Translations under genes and position numbers: made by a program | Shown: positions 36,401 through 43,971 of the stretch, in pieces | Layout: each line of letters opens with the position of its first letter | Numbering within the stretch: the first letter of the stretch is position 1 | The notes under the pieces: model-generated | Database searches by the model: none | What the model was told of the DNA's origin: nothing | The model's input: the letters and a program-made list of their open reading frames with translations, nothing else | DNA from: Roseibacillus sp. | GTDB taxonomy: Bacteria; Verrucomicrobiota; Verrucomicrobiia; Verrucomicrobiales; Akkermansiaceae | DNA length: 64,000 nucleotides | Assembly (NCBI GenBank): GCA_002686085.1 | Contig: NZAC01000022.1 | Span: 1 to 64,000, forward strand | Direction of reading: 5' to 3'

Positions 36401-36592
36401 CCCCGAATCCAGAACAAGATCGGTAACAACCGGGGGAGCTGGGATCCGGGCGGCCGGCATGCCAATGCTGGAGGCCGTGTGGTCTCCACCACCCTTTCAG
36501 TCCTCAGCCTGGAGGTCTACTACCGCCTCCTGCCTATGTATGGATTCCGGGGCGCAAGCGACTTGCCTGACGCCAAGAAGAGAGGGCAGTAG
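33425..36592 (+). CDS. TonB/TolA-like transducer fused to PD40 propeller and cyclase-like toroid
   Basis: 1055 residues. TM1 about 25-43; PD40 blades about 100-375 (RYLYFSSDRAGGQGGDDIY, KRLYFSSNRAGGNDIF, DHVFLASDRD, FDLLFSTKP); TM2 about 399-419; a ten-residue cytoplasmic turn; TM3 about 433-452; an acidic, Glu/Pro-rich linker about 453-715; and a C-terminal alpha/alpha-toroid about 722-1045 (QEGDGRWDM, YCHGIAAIALCEAYG, GGWRYNP, DLSVTAWQYMAL, YQHQGPVW). TM3 reads AGSAAVHLVILLLLMAWLIAK. S435-x3-H439 and L446 match Ser16, His20 and Leu27 of the TonB SHLS motif, and PEITVSIE follows as PISVTMV does in TonB. This supports a role as the energy transducer gripped by ExbB/ExbD. Ten bases separate it from the previous gene. 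M3 at 33431 is an alternative start. Confidence 0.83.
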   Translation: MAMFEPDQEKSIELPVSKPSSMARWFLPFVALTVMLGVGLLLHGKLRKEIWSYFTDDQGTRVEVQEGKARYILWQDPRQSLFQEEGSTQEPDPINQASGRLEAAFSPDGISMILVRTDLETRQADLYQSTWNGRIWTRPAGLASLNTASNERGPAFSHDGRYLYFSSDRAGGQGGDDIYVARWDGREWTGVEALGTTINSPARETGPAPSADGKRLYFSSNRAGGNDIFMSQRIEEASPVVSEPDGEQAPGADNERASAPSENFLPNWSPPPLPLFSNTEAADHLNSSAEDIQTALTRRGDHVFLASDRDRNNETGFGVYFSRVIDGKALPPERVDLYLNEGNVTDPAVRMEGFDLLFSTKPEAESGNEGFKLYRSTTREVVGYTNLDRWESFKDLLKSIGLWILLGLLALAALLYLLESWQDLSNLFHKCLAGSAAVHLVILLLLMAWLIAKEVGGEEPQSPEITVSIEALMEEEIALESEPEQAEIAETKELVMTEKFESDFRIPVFKPRENTKVVPVITQTSLSSLVPSVRPSKLNESESEQEQTQPTRELTVLTALPETFLPEPEDPTLEEEQVTDQQLAEKPADPTDAEFKPTESLDQVQPEQARERAIADTAVDNESEVKDVSQTDAAPETADTDGDTVNPHRGLEALGAPPELNEAGDAITNLLNLPGDDQTNDPLIPEKLATPKNDLDAQAITKLMTKRRGRPSPETIEQLGGSDATERAIGSALEWLARNQEGDGRWDMRKHGANGDFDTAGAGLALLCFYGWGETHNTAGKYQANVKRALEWLLKQQKEDGDLRGGGRMYCHGIAAIALCEAYGFTKDPKLKEPAERAIALIVASQSPSKGGWRYNPANAKGKPSDDSDLSVTAWQYMALHSARLAGLEVSDEPFIEAQKYMTSVSSGTHGGLYAYTGGGPNPAMTASGMFCRQLDLVPPTDPRMAEGAEYLGRHKFNNNPDYYYVYYATLALYQHQGPVWKEWNDKLKDTFPRIQNKIGNNRGSWDPGGRHANAGGRVVSTTLSVLSLEVYYRLLPMYGFRGASDLPDAKKRGQ

Positions 36593-36647
36593 AATAAGTC
36601 CTCACACAGAGGCTTCCCCTGCATGAACGCGGTATCGAGCCTCGCGC

Positions 36648-37277
36648 TTAGTGCACCTTGACCTTGATATTGCGTACCCAGAAGGGCTGTCCGTGATCTT
36701 GAATCGCAATCTTCCCCTTCTCAGCCAGCTTCTTGTTGGGACGCTTCTTGCCCACAAGATCCAGTTCATCCTGAACCTTCTTACCGTTGAGAACCACGGT
36801 AAGCTTGTTGTCCTTGAGCGTCACCACCATCCGGTTCCATTCGCCTGGCTTCTTGGCAGCATTGACAAGCGGCCCCGCGGTCTGAATCACGCCACCCAGG
36901 TCGTGCGGCCCGAGCTTCTTCTTTCCGAAACAGTCGAGGATCTGGACCTCAAACCCGTGGGCAGTGGCATCTGACTCGTCGTAGATTCGGAAATAGAGCC
37001 CCGAGTTTCCTCCCTTGGGATGCTTATACTCAAAATCAACCGTGAAATCCTTGTAGTCCTCCTTGAGCCAAAGGTAGGAACCGTAACGCGTCCAGCCCCG
37101 CTCTCCCGGGCGCGGATCGAGGTAGAGAGACCCATCCTCCTGGATTTTCCAGTTTCCCTCCGTCTTGATATTGGAGAGGTCCTTCCCGTCATAGATGGTC
37201 TTGAACTCGTGGTGGTCGGCCAGGACACAGGTCCCCGGGATAAGAACGGCAACAAGGGCGAGAAGAGCTGGTTTCAT
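36648..37277 (-). CDS. DUF1080 secreted protein (3-keto-disaccharide hydrolase-type)
   Basis: 209 residues with a signal peptide (MKPALLALVAVLIPGTCVLA) and GGAGG just upstream of the ATG; an in-frame extension of 67 residues has no signal and is rejected. The fold is the concanavalin-like DUF1080/3-keto-disaccharide hydrolase family: FKTIYDGKDLSNIKTEGNW, FTVDFEYKHPKGGNSGLYFRI, HGFEVQILD, NRMVVTLKDNKLTVVLNGKKV. Family members are linked to glycoside breakdown; some hydrolyse 3-keto-glycosides. It is on the same strand as the PQQ protein, 245 bases downstream of that gene's stop. A paralog lies at 38897. Confidence 0.85.
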   Translation of the reverse strand: MKPALLALVAVLIPGTCVLADHHEFKTIYDGKDLSNIKTEGNWKIQEDGSLYLDPRPGERGWTRYGSYLWLKEDYKDFTVDFEYKHPKGGNSGLYFRIYDESDATAHGFEVQILDCFGKKKLGPHDLGGVIQTAGPLVNAAKKPGEWNRMVVTLKDNKLTVVLNGKKVQDELDLVGKKRPNKKLAEKGKIAIQDHGQPFWVRNIKVKVH

Positions 37278-37522
37278 GATCCTCCGAGCTAGCAACAAAT
37301 CTGTGAGCCCCGAAAGCAGAAACTGCCCCCCGATCCGATGACAGGAAACGAAATCCATCCTCTTCCTGAGCCTTATTCTACTACTCACGGGGGTCTCATG
37401 GTTCCGCTCACCTTGGCCCTGTCTCTGACCAGACAGAGAAAATCCGCCCCGCAAGTCCACGAAGCGATACCTTGGCATCCCCTTGCCCCCGGCCTGCCCC
37501 CTGTAGTTGACGGCCTACGCTC

Positions 37523-38764
37523 TCAGGATCCAAAGGACCAGAGAGTGAGCCGATTGAGGTCCTTGATAAGAATCTTGCTGTCGAGGAGGACCGGGGGAGC
37601 CCAGGTCTGGTCAGGGGCCACCCGATACGCCGCCCGGGCCCGGTAAGCCGCCGGGTCAGCCGCAATGATGCGGAGCTCCCCATTGGCCCGGAGGGCCGCC
37701 ACATGACCCTCCAGGGCGAGAAAGGCCACGTTCTGCCCAACCCTCCCTTCGCTCAGCCAGCGGATCGTCCCATCCCGGGGATCGAGACAGAAAATCTGCC
37801 CCATCTTGAAATGTGACATTCCATAGAGATGATCCCCGTTAATGACCGCCGTGCTCATGTCGAGTGCCACCTTGCGCTGGTGCCAGAGGCGGTTCACCGA
37901 CCACTTGCCGTCCTTCAGGAGAGGCTCCAGGCACTTGATGCCCCGGTTCTCTCCCCCAAGCAGGATCCGTCCCTTGTGGAAGACTGGCGTAGGCATGTTC
38001 TGATTATGACTCCGGTGGGGGGCGGGATACTCCCAGAGCAACTTCCCAGTCCTGCTTTCCACTCCCGCAAGGGTCTCGTGGTTCCACTGCACCACCTGTC
38101 GCACTCCCGCAATCTCCACAAGAAGCGGAGAGGAATACGAGGTACCATGCTCCCCCTGGCTCCACACTTCCCTTCCGGATTTCACGTCAAAGGCCATGAG
38201 CGCACCCACCCCGTCATTGCCGAGGTGCACGATGAGGCGTTCCCCATCCACGATGGGCGAGGTAGAGACGCCCCAGTTGGGCTGGTTCCCCTTCTCCCAC
38301 TTTCCCCGGTAATCCTTGCGCCAAAGCAGGCTGCCACTTTCCACGTCCCAAGCGTGGATCATCCCGGTGATACTCAGGGTAAAGAGGCGGCCATCGGCCA
38401 TCACCGGACAGGACTTCGGCCCTTTCCCATGACGCTCTCCTCCCCCTCCGATCTTGAAGGGGTTCTTATAACTTTTGCGCCAGATCTGTTTTCCAGTCGC
38501 CAGATCAACACACCAGATCACCTCTTCTTCCCCCTGACGGGCATGTTGGTAGACCCGCTGCCCCTCGACCAAGGGCGTGCCGTAGCCTGCTCCAACCTCT
38601 ACGCTCCACTCCTTCTTCAATTGCTTCGGCCAACGGGCCGGAATCTTGAAATGCTCTACCCAGCCGTCACGCTGGGGACCCAGCAGCCCAGGCCACACCA
38701 GGTCAGCCGCAGGGAGGACCGGAATGAGAGCCCCTGCGAGGGCGAGCACAAGGAAAGTTCTCAT
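37523..38764 (-). CDS. Secreted PQQ-binding-like beta-propeller protein
   Basis: 413 residues with a signal peptide (MRTFLVLALAGALIPVLPAA). It is a propeller of about seven or eight PQQ-type blades: CVDLATGKQIWRKSY, AWDVESGSLLWRKDY, AFDVKSGREVWSQGE, GVESRTGKLLWEYPA, CLDPRDGTIRWLSEG. The opening (WPGLLGPQRDGWVEH) matches the outer-membrane-assembly-like PQQ family widespread in PVC bacteria. No dehydrogenase catalytic Asp/Cys-Cys motif was evident, so the function is probably binding or scaffolding. It is divergent from the DUF1080 gene at 38897, with 132 bases between them. Confidence 0.85.
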   Translation of the reverse strand: MRTFLVLALAGALIPVLPAADLVWPGLLGPQRDGWVEHFKIPARWPKQLKKEWSVEVGAGYGTPLVEGQRVYQHARQGEEEVIWCVDLATGKQIWRKSYKNPFKIGGGGERHGKGPKSCPVMADGRLFTLSITGMIHAWDVESGSLLWRKDYRGKWEKGNQPNWGVSTSPIVDGERLIVHLGNDGVGALMAFDVKSGREVWSQGEHGTSYSSPLLVEIAGVRQVVQWNHETLAGVESRTGKLLWEYPAPHRSHNQNMPTPVFHKGRILLGGENRGIKCLEPLLKDGKWSVNRLWHQRKVALDMSTAVINGDHLYGMSHFKMGQIFCLDPRDGTIRWLSEGRVGQNVAFLALEGHVAALRANGELRIIAADPAAYRARAAYRVAPDQTWAPPVLLDSKILIKDLNRLTLWSFGS

Positions 38765-38896
38765 GGTCCTCTCTTCCTAGGCCATCTGCTCTCCCAGGGC
38801 GAGTTTCAAGTTTGCACGGCTGACCAGCCGACGAAAAGAGCGTCCAAATGCTCTTTTGCCTTCGGCTTGCCGCCCGGGCTGGGGCAGGATGTCTCC

Positions 38897-39577
38897 ATGA
38901 TCAGGAACGCTCTGGCCATCCTCTTGCCCGTTCTCACGGTTCTTCCCCTTGCACAAGCCGGTGAGTTCAAGGCCCTCTTCCCCAAGGACGGCATTCCCAA
39001 GGGCTGGGTGGTGCGAGCTTGGTCTGATGTGTCAAAGCCCGGCCCGGAAGGCGCCCAATGGGTGGTAGAAAAGGGAGTCCTGAACGGAGGTGGAGCTCGG
39101 GGGTCCTGGTTGATCAGTGAGGAGGATTACTCCGACCTCGAATTGCAATTCGAGTTCAAGCTCGGGGCCCAAGGCAACAGTGGTTGCGCCCTGCGCTCCC
39201 CGGCCTCTGGAGACCCCGCCTTCGACGGTCTGGAACTCCAGATGGCAGATTATCGCTACAACACCAAGGCCGCGGAGTCCGAACTAACCGGAGGACTCTA
39301 CCGCGCCCTCGCACCCCGCAAGCAGGTCTACAGGCCGGAAAAGTGGAACCGCTACGAGATCACTCTCAAGGGACCGCAAGTGAAAGTTGTACTCAATGGG
39401 ACGGTGATCCTCGATCATGACCTTTCAAAGGAAGTTTCCGTTATCAAGAGGCACAATGGCAAGGATGCTCCAGCTCTCCGGGATCGTCCTCGCAAGGGCC
39501 GGATCGGCTTCCAGAACCTGAGCCGTGGAGGCTCTCCCGTCCTGATACGCAACGCTCGAATCAGGACGACTAGGTAG
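38897..39577 (+). CDS. DUF1080 secreted protein (second copy)
   Basis: 226 residues. The ATG, with AGGA seven bases upstream, gives a signal peptide (MIRNALAILLPVLTVLPLAQA); a very long in-frame extension to 37829 is antisense to the PQQ gene and is rejected. DUF1080 features: GEFKALFPKDGIPKGW, DLELQFEFKLGAQGNSG, GLELQMADYR, KWNRYEITLKGPQVKVVLNG, RIGFQNL. The AQGNSGCALRSP block corresponds to GGNSGLYFRI in the other copy. It is probably a periplasmic glycan hydrolase or binding protein and sits 17 bases before murI. Confidence 0.85.
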   Translation: MIRNALAILLPVLTVLPLAQAGEFKALFPKDGIPKGWVVRAWSDVSKPGPEGAQWVVEKGVLNGGGARGSWLISEEDYSDLELQFEFKLGAQGNSGCALRSPASGDPAFDGLELQMADYRYNTKAAESELTGGLYRALAPRKQVYRPEKWNRYEITLKGPQVKVVLNGTVILDHDLSKEVSVIKRHNGKDAPALRDRPRKGRIGFQNLSRGGSPVLIRNARIRTTR

Positions 39578-39594
39578 CCCCTACCATCTCTCTC

Positions 39595-40425
39595 ATGAAC
39601 TCCCTTCCCATTGGCGTATTTGACTCAGGCATCGGCGGCCTCACCGTCGTCAACGCCATCCAAAAGCACCTCCCCAACGAAGATCTTGTCTATGTTGGCG
39701 ATACCGCCCGGGTGCCCTACGGCTCTCGGAGTCCCGGCACGGTCATCGACTACGCGACCCAGATCGCGACTTACCTTGAGGACACCGGCGTGAAGGAGAT
39801 TCTTATCGCCTGTAACACAGCTTCCGCAGTCGCTCTGGAGATCGTGGCGGCCCAGACCTCTCTCCCCGTCTCCGGAGTGATTGTACCCGGTGCCGAGGCT
39901 GCGATGGAGCTCAACGAGTCCGGGCACATCGGAGTCATCGCCACCCGAGCTACCATTAAGAGTGGCGCCTACCAAAATGCCATCCAGCAAATCCAGCCCG
40001 GTGCCGAGGTGATATCGGTTGCTACTCCCCTCTTGGTTCCTCTGATCGAGGAGGGCTGTATGGATGAGCCTTTCACCCTTGAGGTGCTGCAGCACTACGT
40101 TCGTCCCTCCCGTCTTAGCGAATGCGACTCCCTCATTCTAGGTTGCACCCACTATCCCCTGCTGGCGGAACAGATTTCGAGGGTCTTTGAAAAACCCATA
40201 GTTGATACCCCTACTGCCACCGCCCTTGCCCTTGCTAAGAATCTGGATCAGCGCAATGCCCGCAACGTACCCAACCGTGAAGGCTCTCTCTCCATTCTCC
40301 TGACCGACGACGCAGACCGCTCTCTTGGAATCGTTTCACGTCGTCTCGGGGTGCGTATCACGGAAACAAAAAAGATCGGCCTCTCCGAACTCACAGCTCC
40401 AGAAATCCGAGCGTCCCGCTCTTAA
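39595..40425 (+). CDS. murI: Glutamate racemase
   Basis: 276 residues, standard length. It makes D-glutamate for peptidoglycan precursors in the cytoplasm. All signatures are visible: VFDSGIGGLTV with Asp10 and Ser11, VGDTARVPYGSR, the first catalytic cysteine C73 in ACNTAS, and the second C184 with H186 in LGCTHYPLL. Six bases separate it from the following sulfatase gene, so co-transcription is likely despite unrelated roles. Confidence 0.96.
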   Translation: MNSLPIGVFDSGIGGLTVVNAIQKHLPNEDLVYVGDTARVPYGSRSPGTVIDYATQIATYLEDTGVKEILIACNTASAVALEIVAAQTSLPVSGVIVPGAEAAMELNESGHIGVIATRATIKSGAYQNAIQQIQPGAEVISVATPLLVPLIEEGCMDEPFTLEVLQHYVRPSRLSECDSLILGCTHYPLLAEQISRVFEKPIVDTPTATALALAKNLDQRNARNVPNREGSLSILLTDDADRSLGIVSRRLGVRITETKKIGLSELTAPEIRASRS

Positions 40426-40430
40426 AGCGC

Positions 40431-42305
40431 ATGAAGCACTTTTTTATTCCCTTCCTCGCACTATTCCCCTTTTGCCTCTCCGCGCAGGAAACCCCCAACC
40501 TTGTCCTCATCTTCATCGACGACATGGGCTATGGCGACATTGGCCCCTTCGGCTCCAAGCTCAACCGCACACCGAACCTCGACCGTATGGCCAAGGAAGG
40601 CCGGAAGCTCACCAGTTTCTACGCCGCCCCGGTGTGCTCGGCCTCGCGCGCGCAATTAATGACCGGCTGTTACGCGCCCCGGGTAGGCGTACCCGGCGTA
40701 TTTTTTCCGGCTGGCCGCAACGGGCTCAACCCGGAGGAGCACACCGTAGCCGACTACCTCAAAGAACTCGGCTACGCTACCATGTGTGTGGGTAAGTGGC
40801 ATCTTGGAGATCAACGGGAATTCTTGCCCACGCGCCACGGCTTCGACGGCTACTTTGGTATTCCCTACTCTAATGACATGGGCCGCACTGCCACCGCGAA
40901 TGGCAAGCGCGTTCATCCTTTGATGCGGGACGAAAAGGTCGCGGAACTCCTCGAGGATGAAGGCCAGCGCCGCATAACTCGCGAATACACCGAGGAGGCC
41001 GTGAAATTCATGGAGGCCAGTCAAAAGCAGGGCAGGAACTTCTTTCTCTACCTCCCCCACACTGCCATGCATGTGCCGCTCTATCCTCATCCTGATTTTT
41101 CTGGGAAATCCAGAAATGGCACCTACGGCGACTGGGTGGAGGAAGTCGACTGGAGTGTCGGGCAAGTGCTCAACACCTTGGAACGGCTGAAGGTCGCAAA
41201 AAACACCCTTGTTCTCTTTACCAGTGATAACGGCCCATGGGCTTCCAAGGGTAAGGCCGGCGGGGTATCCGGCCCCTTGCGTGGCAGCAAAGGATGCACC
41301 CTGGAGGGAGGTGTGCGGGAACCCACCATCGTCTGGTGGCCTGGAACCATTGCCCCCGGTACTGAATCAGCCGGAATCGCTGGTACTACTGATGTGCTCC
41401 CAACTTTTGTTTCCCTAGCTGGCGGCGAGGTCAAAAAAGACATTAAGATTGATGGCATGGACCTCTCGGCATGGATGCTCGGCAAAACCGAGGCCTCCCC
41501 ACGGGATACCTGGCATTATTTTAAAGGCTCGAGATTGCAGGCGATCCGGCAGGGCCCATGGAAGCTGGCACTCACGGCTCAATCTCTCGGTATGGGAATT
41601 CGCCAGCGGGATCCGGACCTCGCCAAGGGGAGGCGCCTCTATAATCTGGAAGCCGAAATAGGAGAAATGACCGACCTCGCGAAGGAGAACCCCGAAATTG
41701 TGGAGAAACTGGAAACACTGGCGGATCAGATCACCACCGAAATTTCCATGAATAAACGACCAGTAGGTACGGTGTCAAATCCGGTAACTCTTTATCCCCC
41801 CAGCCGCAAGCAACCTGCCAGAAAGGCAGGAAAGCCCATCACCCCCATCAGCTGGGACAAGGTGAAAATGGGCGATACCTTCGCCAGCTCCTCGCTCCCG
41901 GATATGGCCGGCAAACCCTTCTCGATTCAGGCTACCGTTGAGATCGAGTCGGGCCAAAAACCCAATGGTGTGATTCTGGCCCATGGAGGCTCCGCGGTGG
42001 GTTACGTCCTCTACGCCAAGGATGACCGCCTCTTTTTTTGCATTCGCGGCGGCACCCCTGTCTTCCAGAAGGTCACCTTTCCCTCACCCGGAGACAACAT
42101 GAAGATCCTCGCCTCCCTGAGCGGAGAAACGCTCTCCATCCAGGTTGGCGGACAATCAGTTGAAGTAAAATCGCCCGGCCTCCTGAGCAGGCACCCTCAG
42201 GAGAATCTCTGCATCGGGCATGATGATGCAAATCCGGTAGACCCTGGTGCCCCCCGGAGCCGTATAAATGGCTCTCTGTCGACCTTGAAGATGATCATCC
42301 GATAG
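40431..42305 (+). CDS. Arylsulfatase-type sulfatase with C-terminal LamG-like domain
   Basis: 624 residues with a signal peptide (HFFIPFLALFPFCLSAQ). NLVLIFIDDMGYGDIG supplies the Asp-Asp calcium ligands. The formylglycine site is C69-S-A-S-R73, with Ala in place of the usual Pro (CxPxR), followed by LMTGCYAPR. CVGKWHLG, FLYLPHTAMHVP and LFTSDNGPWASKG complete the active site (to about 460). Residues about 490-624 form a concanavalin/LamG-like module (FSIQATVEIESGQKPNGVIL, YVLYAKDDRLFF, NGSLSTLKM). It is probably a periplasmic or secreted sulfatase of the S1 family acting on sulfated glycans; the exact substrate cannot be told. It is the last gene of the plus-strand run, convergent with bioA. 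Confidence 0.92.
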   Translation: MKHFFIPFLALFPFCLSAQETPNLVLIFIDDMGYGDIGPFGSKLNRTPNLDRMAKEGRKLTSFYAAPVCSASRAQLMTGCYAPRVGVPGVFFPAGRNGLNPEEHTVADYLKELGYATMCVGKWHLGDQREFLPTRHGFDGYFGIPYSNDMGRTATANGKRVHPLMRDEKVAELLEDEGQRRITREYTEEAVKFMEASQKQGRNFFLYLPHTAMHVPLYPHPDFSGKSRNGTYGDWVEEVDWSVGQVLNTLERLKVAKNTLVLFTSDNGPWASKGKAGGVSGPLRGSKGCTLEGGVREPTIVWWPGTIAPGTESAGIAGTTDVLPTFVSLAGGEVKKDIKIDGMDLSAWMLGKTEASPRDTWHYFKGSRLQAIRQGPWKLALTAQSLGMGIRQRDPDLAKGRRLYNLEAEIGEMTDLAKENPEIVEKLETLADQITTEISMNKRPVGTVSNPVTLYPPSRKQPARKAGKPITPISWDKVKMGDTFASSSLPDMAGKPFSIQATVEIESGQKPNGVILAHGGSAVGYVLYAKDDRLFFCIRGGTPVFQKVTFPSPGDNMKILASLSGETLSIQVGGQSVEVKSPGLLSRHPQENLCIGHDDANPVDPGAPRSRINGSLSTLKMIIR

Positions 42306-42330
42306 TTTTTTCAGCTCGCGAGAGCCCTCA

Positions 42331-43614
42331 TTATCCCACCTCTTTTACGGCTCTGCCCAGCGCCGCGCAGGCCTCGGCAATCTCTGCCTCCGTACTACAC
42401 AGGGGCGGCATCATAACAATGGTGTCTTTGATCGGACGGGTAAGTAACCCGTGGGCACGAGCGGCGCTACAGACCCGCTCTCCCATCCGCTCCCCGGCAG
42501 AGAAGCGTTTTCCACTCTCCTGCCGCAACTCGAGCCCGGCAATGAGCCCGCATTGGCGCACCTCGTGAACAGAAGAATGCGTAATGGCTCTCAACCCCTG
42601 CGCGAGGGCCTCTACCCGTGCAGGAAGCTTCTCCAGCACGCGGTCTTCCTCGAAGACCCTCAGACTCGCAAGAGCCGCCGCACAACCAAGCTGATTCGCA
42701 GTATAACTGTGTCCGTAGTTGAGCGTGCGCTCCCGGCCCCCAAGAAATGCATCAAAAACCCGACCTGTCGTCAGGGTTGCAGCGAGGGGAAGGTATCCTC
42801 CGGTAAGTCCCTTGGCCAGGCACAGAAAGTCAGGAATCACTTCTTCCTGCTGACAGGCAAACATGGTCCCAGTGCGCCCAAAGCCCGTCATGACCTCGTC
42901 GAGAATCAAGTGCACCCCATGCCCGTCACACCAGGAACGGATTTCTGCCAGTTGCCCTGCTGGCCACGGCCTCATTTCGTTCACTCCCTGGATGAGAGGC
43001 TCCAGGACGATTGCTGCGGCCCGGGCCACTTCCTCAGCCGGGAGGGCACGTAGATCTGCAAGGGAAGTCACCCTCGTGGCACGAAACCCAAAGCTACGGA
43101 AACGGTCGAAAAAAAACGATACTCCTCCCAGCGACGCCGCTCCCATGGTGTCCCCATGATACGCATTCTCGAAGGCGATAAAGCCCACGCGCTCCGGCTC
43201 ACCAGATTGCTGCCGGAACTGGATCGCCATCTTCACTGCGACTTCTACTGCGGTTGACCCATCATCAGAAAAAAAGACGCGCTCCAAGCTACCGGAGGGA
43301 AAAAACGCCGTCAGCCTCTTCGCCAGTTCCGCCGCTCGAGGGTTGCCGAATCCAAGGAACGAGGTATGGGCAACCTCATCGAGCTGCATCCTCAGGGCCG
43401 CATCGATACGGGGATGCCGATGCCCATGAATATTCGTCCAGATACTTGAGTTGCCATCAAAGTAACGTCTCCCCTCTGCGTCAAATAGCCACGGGCCTTC
43501 TCCTCTGACAAGAATGAGCTCTTCGCCTTCGCTCGCCCATCCCGCATGCTGAGTAAAAGGGTGCCAGCAATGTTGGCGGTCCCATGCACCCCAATTGTCC
43601 CCGGGCTCTGTCAA
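42331..43614 (-). CDS. bioA: Adenosylmethionine-8-amino-7-oxononanoate aminotransferase
   Basis: 427 residues, full length. This PLP enzyme of biotin synthesis transfers an amino group from S-adenosylmethionine to KAPA, giving DAPA. The BioA opening WDRQHCWHPFTQ is clear. The PLP-binding Asp239 is in LILDEVMTGFGRTG and the Schiff-base Lys268 in LCLAKGLTGGYLP. YHGDTMGAASLGG and NYGHSYTANQLG are also typical. The start overlaps the stop of the small upstream gene as ATGA (43611-43614). No other bio genes are in the window. Confidence 0.95.
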   Translation of the reverse strand: MTEPGDNWGAWDRQHCWHPFTQHAGWASEGEELILVRGEGPWLFDAEGRRYFDGNSSIWTNIHGHRHPRIDAALRMQLDEVAHTSFLGFGNPRAAELAKRLTAFFPSGSLERVFFSDDGSTAVEVAVKMAIQFRQQSGEPERVGFIAFENAYHGDTMGAASLGGVSFFFDRFRSFGFRATRVTSLADLRALPAEEVARAAAIVLEPLIQGVNEMRPWPAGQLAEIRSWCDGHGVHLILDEVMTGFGRTGTMFACQQEEVIPDFLCLAKGLTGGYLPLAATLTTGRVFDAFLGGRERTLNYGHSYTANQLGCAAALASLRVFEEDRVLEKLPARVEALAQGLRAITHSSVHEVRQCGLIAGLELRQESGKRFSAGERMGERVCSAARAHGLLTRPIKDTIVMMPPLCSTEAEIAEACAALGRAVKEVG

Positions 43615-43940
43615 GGCGCCTCCTTTCCCTCTCCTCCGTCATCCGCCATATCCTCCAGTTTCTTGTCAATTTTATTGATCAACTCCCACGGACAACGCCC
43701 CCGCTGATATTTACGCCACAGAACTTCACGCAGCGCCTCCCCCTCTTCCCTGCCGATTGGCCGGTGCTCCTGCCATTCTTCATCCCCTTTCAACTGAGAA
43801 TGCAGCCGCCACGTAGAGGAGTGATGAGAGGCCCGAAAAAAACGCACCCCTTCCTCCGTCCTTTGTCGCCATGAGTGTCGCTGCACGCCCTTCCCATACG
43901 GACAAGTTCCAAAATCCCAAGAACAAACACGATTTGACAT
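43611..43940 (-). CDS. Small conserved-looking protein coupled to bioA
   Basis: 109 residues, unrecognised. It is rich in Trp, Arg and Glu: FFRASHHSSTWRLHSQL, DEEWQEHRPI, LREVLWRKYQRGRCPW, INKIDKKLEDM. No transmembrane segment or signal is present. The dense aromatic/charged pattern, the ATGA overlap with bioA and the lack of a competing frame argue that it is real. The ATG lies 31 bases from the start of the divergent CPBP gene. It could be a small regulatory or cofactor-binding partner; no function is assigned. Confidence 0.62.
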   Translation of the reverse strand: MSNRVCSWDFGTCPYGKGVQRHSWRQRTEEGVRFFRASHHSSTWRLHSQLKGDEEWQEHRPIGREEGEALREVLWRKYQRGRCPWELINKIDKKLEDMADDGGEGKEAP

Positions 43941-43961
43941 TTTACCGGTGAGCCCTACAGA
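43934..43961 (+). promoter_or_regulatory. Possible promoter for the CPBP protease gene
   Basis: A perfect TTGACA (43934-43939) is followed after 16 bases by TACAGA (43956-43961), a weak -10 match. It would place transcription start a few bases before the ATG at 43972, giving a nearly leaderless message. It overlaps the divergent small gene's start. Confidence 0.3.
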
Positions 43962-43971
43962 TCGCTATGGA

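Noticed and set aside
37829..38896. Long in-frame N-terminal extension of the second DUF1080 gene
   Set aside because: It is entirely antisense to the PQQ-propeller gene and divergent region; the ATG at 38897 has a ribosome binding site and a signal peptide.
42306..42330. GCTC-GCGA-GAGC hairpin between the sulfatase and bioA as terminator
   Set aside because: The T run precedes the stem on the plus strand and would be A-rich on the minus strand, so neither orientation fits an intrinsic terminator.
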